A DNA stretch of 64,000 nucleotides from Niveispirillum sp. (GTDB taxonomy: Bacteria > Pseudomonadota > Alphaproteobacteria > Azospirillales > Azospirillaceae). The translations under genes were made by a program, and so were the position numbers. Numbering within the stretch: position 1 is the first letter of the stretch; each line of letters opens with the position of its first letter. Shown in pieces: positions 59,698-64,000 of the stretch. Under the pieces are notes generated by a model. The model made no database searches. It saw only the letters and a program-made list of their open reading frames with translations, and was not told where the DNA came from. Where the stretch lies: contig NZ_JAGOGJ010000001.1 in the NCBI RefSeq assembly GCF_017996735.1, positions 170,181 through 234,180 of the forward strand, given 5' to 3'.

Positions 59698-60624
59698 ATG
59701 CGGCAGGAGCTGGGAACCAGCGTCCAGGTGGACGCGCATGCCCTTATCAGCGACGCGGATATCACGCATTTCCGGGAACAGGGCTTCGTCTTCCCCCGGA
59801 TGGGCCTGCCGGCGGAGGATGCCGCCTGGATGCGGGAGACGATCGAGAAGGTGTTCCGCGACAATAGCGATTGGGCCGGGATCACCCGCATGCCCCATAT
59901 CCCCCTGCGCGAGGGGCAGGAGGAAGGGGTGAAAGGGGGCGAGGACCTGTTCAAGATCGCCATCCACCCGACCCTGATCGCGGCGGCCAGCCGCCTGATA
60001 GGCCCCAACCTGATCATGTGGGGCGGCGAGATTTTTGCCAAGCCGGCCGGCACGGGCAAGCGCACCCCCTGGCATCAGGATTGCTACAACCCCGCCGTCA
60101 AGGCCGGCCCCGGCCGCAAGCTGCCGCAAAGCGCCCAGATCTGGATCGCGGTGGATGATGTCGATCCCGACAATGGCAGTCTGTCCTTCGTGGCCGGCAC
60201 GGGCCGCGACGGCCCCATCCATCATGAACAGCGCAAGGAAATGCGCGACCTTTTGAATTTTGAGGTCGATACGTCCGGCATCAACGAACATCGTATCGTG
60301 CATTCGACCATGCCGTCAGGCCATTTTTCGGTCCATGACCTGTTCGTGGTTCATGGCGCCAACGCCAATGTCTCCGGCCGCCGCCGCGCCGGCCTGACCT
60401 TCCATTACATGGCGGCGGAGGATGTCTATGACCGGTCGTTCGGGGCGGCCATCGGCAGCGGGCGGGACAAGCCGGCCCCCATCGCCGCCCGCCCCATCTG
60501 GCTGGTGCTGGGGGAAAATCAGGTGCCGCAGAATGATTTCATCACGGGCCACCAGAACCTGGAGGATCTGGACGCGATGGCGGAACAGCGGCGGCGGGAA
60601 TTGAACGCGGTGCTGCTGTCCTGA
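59698..60624 (+). CDS. Phytanoyl-CoA-dioxygenase-family (Fe/2-oxoglutarate) oxygenase
   Basis: A 308-residue PhyH-type oxygenase. Iron ligands are H126 and D128 (WHQD) and H219 (FVVHGANANVSG), and a basic residue near 229-230 can bind 2-oxoglutarate. It would hydroxylate a branched or other substrate with O2 and 2-oxoglutarate. AAGGA precedes ATG 59698. It is divergent from LysR 2. Confidence 0.9.
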   Translation: MRQELGTSVQVDAHALISDADITHFREQGFVFPRMGLPAEDAAWMRETIEKVFRDNSDWAGITRMPHIPLREGQEEGVKGGEDLFKIAIHPTLIAAASRLIGPNLIMWGGEIFAKPAGTGKRTPWHQDCYNPAVKAGPGRKLPQSAQIWIAVDDVDPDNGSLSFVAGTGRDGPIHHEQRKEMRDLLNFEVDTSGINEHRIVHSTMPSGHFSVHDLFVVHGANANVSGRRRAGLTFHYMAAEDVYDRSFGAAIGSGRDKPAPIAARPIWLVLGENQVPQNDFITGHQNLEDLDAMAEQRRRELNAVLLS

Positions 60625-60630
60625 CCCGGA

Positions 60631-61461
60631 TCAGGACAGTTGCAGCCGCATCTCGTCCGCCGGGATATGGTCGAAGGGGGAGCGGAATTTTTCCGGCTCC
60701 CCCCGGATCATGGTTTCCAGGGCATCGCGCGCCTGCAGCAGGGCGGCCGGCGGCGTGGTCTCTCCGGGGCGCAGCACGGGGCCGTTGGCGGTGATGGCCG
60801 CGATGGCGCCGTCATCGGCCGCGCGGATGGGCAGGGCGGCGGCCTGGAAACCCGGCGCCAGCGCGATCTCCCGCGTCACCAGCCCGTCCCGGCATGCCCG
60901 GTCCAGCCGATCCTCCAGTGCTGCCCAATCCTCTGCCGGTGTCCGGTTGGGGTAATGCGCCTCCACGAACAGCCGGTAGCGGTTGCGGTCGTCGGATGAC
61001 AGGGTGGACAGGATGGCAGGCGCCGCCAGCCCTTCATGCAGCAGCACCACCTCCCCCAGCCGGTCGCGGTGATAGATGTCGTTGCTGCCATAGGCACCGC
61101 TGATGCGCAGCCCGAACCAGCCCATGCGCACCGACAGCGACACCGTCTCCCCGATGGCGTGGGCCAGGGCCCGCAGGATGGGGCGGCTGGCGCGATGCAG
61201 ATGGAAACGGTTGAACAGCGCCCGGTTCAGAAGCTGGGGCATCTGCCCCACCTCGTATCGCGGCGTGTTCTGGTAGCGGGAGAGATAACCCGCCTCTTCC
61301 AGCGTCACCAGCGCCCGGTACACGGTGGAGGCGGGCAAGGCCATCTGGCGGCTGATCTCCGTCACGCCCATCGGCTCGTCGGCTTCCGCCACGAAACGCA
61401 GCACCTCGAACACGTGGCTGGCGGATGAGTTGATTACGGCACGGCTGACTGCATTGGACAT
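60631..61461 (-). CDS. IclR-family regulator 1
   Basis: A 276-residue IclR protein. The winged HTH is within residues 10-75 (ASHVFEVLRFVAEADEPMGVTEISRQMALPASTVYRALVTLE) and the effector domain follows. ATG 61461 shares one base with the previous stop (TGATG), with GGAG upstream, so it is co-translated with IclR 2. It converges on the PhyH gene. Confidence 0.9.
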   Translation of the reverse strand: MSNAVSRAVINSSASHVFEVLRFVAEADEPMGVTEISRQMALPASTVYRALVTLEEAGYLSRYQNTPRYEVGQMPQLLNRALFNRFHLHRASRPILRALAHAIGETVSLSVRMGWFGLRISGAYGSNDIYHRDRLGEVVLLHEGLAAPAILSTLSSDDRNRYRLFVEAHYPNRTPAEDWAALEDRLDRACRDGLVTREIALAPGFQAAALPIRAADDGAIAAITANGPVLRPGETTPPAALLQARDALETMIRGEPEKFRSPFDHIPADEMRLQLS

Positions 61462-62276
61462 CAATTGATCTCCACATGCGCGGCGTCGGCGGCATAGAGC
61501 CGCGTACGGCTGCATAATTCATCGATCAGGCGGCGCAGTTCGGGCAGCAGCCTTGCCCGCTCCGGCTCCATCCGTTCCACGGGGCCGCCCACGGATAAAA
61601 CGCCATGCAGCCGGTTTTCCGCGTCGGTGATGGGAAAGCCCAGGGCCAGCATGGGCAGCGGCCCGTCCCGCCGCACCTCGGCATATCCGCGCTGGCGGAT
61701 CGCGTGGATGTCCGCCCACAGATCATCCGCGCTCATGCTCCGGTTGGATGGCGGGATGGTCAGCGGGCTGTTGCGGGCGATGTAATCCGCCACTTCCTGG
61801 TCGGGGCAATGGGCCAGCATGACCCGGCCGGAGGCGGGCACATGTAGCGGGCGCAGACCGCCGATTTCCATGCGCCAGGTCCCCGGCCGCTTGGTTTCGA
61901 TCCCGTCGATGAACACGGCATAGTCCAGCCCCCGCACCATCAGGCTGACCGTTTCCCCGGTCAGGGCATGGATTTTATGGATATAAGGTGCGCACAGGCT
62001 GCGGAAATCCGGCTCCAGGGCCGTGCGGCTCTGCAATTCCAGCACCCGGTACCCCAACTGATAACGCAGCCCCGTGACGTCACGCACCAGATAACCCTGA
62101 TCGACCAGCGTCGTCAGGGCGCGATAGATCATGTTCTTGGTCATGCCGAGCAGTTGCGACAGTTCGGTCACGCCATAGCCAGGCGCATCCGCCGCGAAAC
62201 AGGACAGAACCTGCAGCGTGCGCGCCGTGGCCTTGTTCTGACCACGGTCACCGGAAATATCGTTCTGCTGCGTCAA
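61461..62276 (-). CDS. IclR-family regulator 2
   Basis: A 271-residue IclR protein. The HTH is in TARTLQVLSCFAADAPGYGVTELSQLLGMTKNMIYRALTTL, and the effector domain includes GETVSLMVRGLDYAVFIDGIE and LSVGGPVERM. It is the first gene of the pair with IclR 1. The two proteins are clearly diverged, so the pair is not a recent duplication. Confidence 0.9.
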   Translation of the reverse strand: MTQQNDISGDRGQNKATARTLQVLSCFAADAPGYGVTELSQLLGMTKNMIYRALTTLVDQGYLVRDVTGLRYQLGYRVLELQSRTALEPDFRSLCAPYIHKIHALTGETVSLMVRGLDYAVFIDGIETKRPGTWRMEIGGLRPLHVPASGRVMLAHCPDQEVADYIARNSPLTIPPSNRSMSADDLWADIHAIRQRGYAEVRRDGPLPMLALGFPITDAENRLHGVLSVGGPVERMEPERARLLPELRRLIDELCSRTRLYAADAAHVEIN

Positions 62277-62367
62277 GGACGTCCTCTGATTTCCTGGGCG
62301 CTCCGCCGGCGCCGGTTTTGCCGCAGCCTAGCGCACGGGGCAGGGGCACGCCAAGCGGGACGGGATT

Positions 62368-62718
62368 TCACCCCCGGCTGAAAAGCTGGAAAACATTTCC
62401 CTCCGGATCAGCGCAGGTGATGGTCCGGCCATGGCCGCCCATGTCGCGTCGGCCCAGCACGCGGCCGCCCAGGCTTTCCACCGACGAAGCGATGGCTTCC
62501 GGGTCGTCGGCTTCGAAGGTCACGGTGGCACCCTTGTCGCCGGCGCCGGCCTCCGCCGGGGATGCCAGCGCGAAATTGCCGCCGCCGATGGACAATTGCG
62601 CCCAGTTATCCTGGTCCCGGAATTTCAGGCCGGCGCCCAGCGCCTGTTGATAGAAGCCGGTCATCCGCTCCATGTCGCGGGCAACCACATAGACGTTCTG
62701 AATGCGGCGGATGGTCAT
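62368..62718 (-). CDS. VOC (glyoxalase/dioxygenase-fold) protein
   Basis: A 116-residue single VOC module with two beta-alpha-beta-beta-beta halves (IRRIQNVYVVARDMERMTGFYQQALG ... GHGRTITCADPEGNVFQLFSRG). The late EGNVFQL glutamate is a usual metal ligand; the first-strand position is Asn rather than His. Glyoxalase, isomerase or binding functions are possible. AAGGA precedes ATG 62718. Confidence 0.82.
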   Translation of the reverse strand: MTIRRIQNVYVVARDMERMTGFYQQALGAGLKFRDQDNWAQLSIGGGNFALASPAEAGAGDKGATVTFEADDPEAIASSVESLGGRVLGRRDMGGHGRTITCADPEGNVFQLFSRG

Positions 62719-62917
62719 GATGTGGTCCTTCCGGGCTGTAATATGGAAGATCATCTGCTATTCATAACATGCTGGATGCAGGAACCCGATGGAAGAAGCG
62801 GCTGCCCGGCATGAGTTTTCAGGCGGAACCATGCGCCGAAATCGCCTGGACCGGGCATGCGTCTCCCCTACTATCGCCAGACACGGGGCAGAAGACCCGG
62901 GATCGGGGAGGACCGAT

Positions 62918-63952
62918 ATGCTGTCATTGCGCAAGATCCAGGCGGCCGCCGGCCTGTCGCTGACCGAGGTGCCGGAGCCGGATGCGCCGGGGTCGGGCGA
63001 GGTGCTGGTCCGCGTCGCGGCCACGGGCATTTGCGGCACCGACCTGTCGGTGGATCGCTGGACCGCTTCCTATGCGGGTTTCATGGCCCAGGCGCTGCCG
63101 GTCACGCTGGGTCATGAAACGGCGGGACGAATCGTTGCCGTGGGGCAGGGGGTGGATCCTGCCCGTGTGGGCCGGGACATCGTGATCGACCCCGCTGTCG
63201 CCTGCGGCCGCTGCGAACGCTGTCTGGCGGATGATCCGGTGGGCTGTCTGGACCGGCAGGCCGTGGGCCTGATCCGGGACGGGGCCTTCGCGCCCTATGT
63301 GCTGGCCCCGGATACCTATTGCTATGATCTTCCGGCCAACGTACCCGTGGAACTGGGGGCGTTGGCGGAACCATTGTCGGTCGGGGCCCATGCCCTGGCG
63401 GTCGGCGGGTTCCGGCCCGGCATGCGTGTCGTGGTGCTGGGTCCCGGTCCCATCGGCCAGGGCGTGGCGGCGCTGGCCCGTCACCTGGGCGCCGCGCAGG
63501 TGGCCGTGCTGGGCAAGCAGGACGGGCCGCGCCTGGACGTGCTGCGCGGCATGGGCTTCACCGATTGTTTCGACATGGCGGAACCCGACGCCAACCGGGC
63601 GCTCACCCTGGCCAAGGGGCAGGGTTTCGACCTGGCGGTGGAAGCGGCGGGGGTGCCGGAGGTGGTGGATCAGGCCTTGGCCCTGCTACGGCCACAGGGT
63701 GTGCTGGTCGTGGCCGGCATGCCGGAACGGCCGGCCAGCGTCGATATCCTGCGGCTGGTGAAATACCGGCTGGAAATCCGCGGCGCGTCGCGTATTCCGC
63801 CGTCGGCCTGGGAAACCGTGCTGCGGGCGCTGGCTGACGCACCTGACGCCTTCGCGCCGCTGGTCACCCACCGTTTCCCCCTGGCCCAGGCAGACCAGGC
63901 CTTCCGCCTCTGCCATGGCCGCACCCCGTCCAAGGTGCTGCTGCTGCCCTAG
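62918..63952 (+). CDS. Zinc-dependent alcohol dehydrogenase 2 (MDR)
   Basis: A 344-residue MDR enzyme. The catalytic zinc site has C39 and H66/E67 (GHETAG), the structural zinc lobe is complete (C96, C99, C102, C110), and the NAD site is VLGPGPIGQGVAAL. The look is of sorbitol- or butanediol-type dehydrogenases. GGGGAGG precedes ATG 62918; earlier ATGs lack a site. Nothing further is seen to the right edge (48 bp). Confidence 0.9.
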   Translation: MLSLRKIQAAAGLSLTEVPEPDAPGSGEVLVRVAATGICGTDLSVDRWTASYAGFMAQALPVTLGHETAGRIVAVGQGVDPARVGRDIVIDPAVACGRCERCLADDPVGCLDRQAVGLIRDGAFAPYVLAPDTYCYDLPANVPVELGALAEPLSVGAHALAVGGFRPGMRVVVLGPGPIGQGVAALARHLGAAQVAVLGKQDGPRLDVLRGMGFTDCFDMAEPDANRALTLAKGQGFDLAVEAAGVPEVVDQALALLRPQGVLVVAGMPERPASVDILRLVKYRLEIRGASRIPPSAWETVLRALADAPDAFAPLVTHRFPLAQADQAFRLCHGRTPSKVLLLP

Positions 63953-64000
63953 GCGGCGTGCTTGCGCCTTCCGGTTCCCATTGCCGACACAGGATATGCC

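Noticed and set aside
1..64000. Insertion sequences, prophage, CRISPR arrays, tRNA or rRNA
   Set aside because: No transposase or integrase motifs, no regularly spaced repeats and no tRNA or rRNA signatures were found on reading.

Overview
The window is GC-rich, almost fully coding chromosome of an alphaproteobacterium. Three TonB-dependent receptors with the N-terminal 'EEIIVTAxxR' TonB box, many crotonases, acyl-CoA dehydrogenases (ACADs) and aldehyde dehydrogenases, and flavin- or P450-type oxygenases all fit a sphingomonad, or a receptor-rich Rhodospirillales such as Niveispirillum. Genus is an inference from gene style; there is no rRNA, tRNA, transposase, phage gene or CRISPR array to anchor it.

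Layout. (1) 0.1-7.8 kb: an operon of MFS carrier, RidA, TPP enzyme and M20 deacylase, divergent from an aromatic-type aminotransferase; then a small ORF coupled to a P450-type [2Fe-2S] ferredoxin and a GlxA-type AraC regulator. (2) 7.9-17.8 kb: TonB receptor 1, divergent from class-III aminotransferase, APH-fold kinase, peptide deformylase, aldehyde dehydrogenase, MFS carrier and two exported small proteins. (3) 17.8-25.5 kb: a tight minus-strand operon P450 - alcohol dehydrogenase - TonB receptor 2 - aldehyde dehydrogenase - SDR - enoyl-CoA hydratase. (4) 25.7-32.3 kb: SDR plus a succinyl-CoA-synthetase-like pair, then amidohydrolase and TonB receptor 3. (5) 32.5-46 kb: two beta-oxidation operons (crotonase/ACAD/crotonase/3-hydroxyacyl-CoA dehydrogenase/crotonase, and paired ACADs/CoA ligase/crotonase), separated by a PIN-RHH toxin-antitoxin pair and a third aldehyde dehydrogenase. 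(6) 46-59.6 kb: CaiB-type CoA transferase, two luciferase-like monooxygenases, two hydrolases, ribB, thiolase, CitE-type lyase, MaoC-type hydratase, FMN reductase, MFS exporter and two LysR regulators. (7) 59.7-64 kb: PhyH oxygenase, two coupled IclR regulators, a VOC protein and a Zn-alcohol dehydrogenase.

How it fits together (inference). The region from about 17.8 to 58.6 kb reads as one catabolic island for a hydrophobic, probably cyclic or branched (terpenoid- or steroid-like) compound. Uptake would be through TonB receptors, oxygenation by P450/ferredoxin and FMNH2-dependent monooxygenases, oxidation to an acid, activation to a CoA thioester, then beta-oxidation and cleavage by thiolase and CitE-type lyase. 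ribB and an FMN reductase sit inside the island and could supply the monooxygenases.

The most notable non-coding signal is a repeated operator-like element, ATGA-N7-TCAT followed 10-12 nt later by AAAA(C/G)TSG or a variant. It lies upstream of six separate transcription units between 25.7 and 48.3 kb and so ties them into one probable regulon. Two further motif families mark the 10-15 kb block and the flavin/LysR block.
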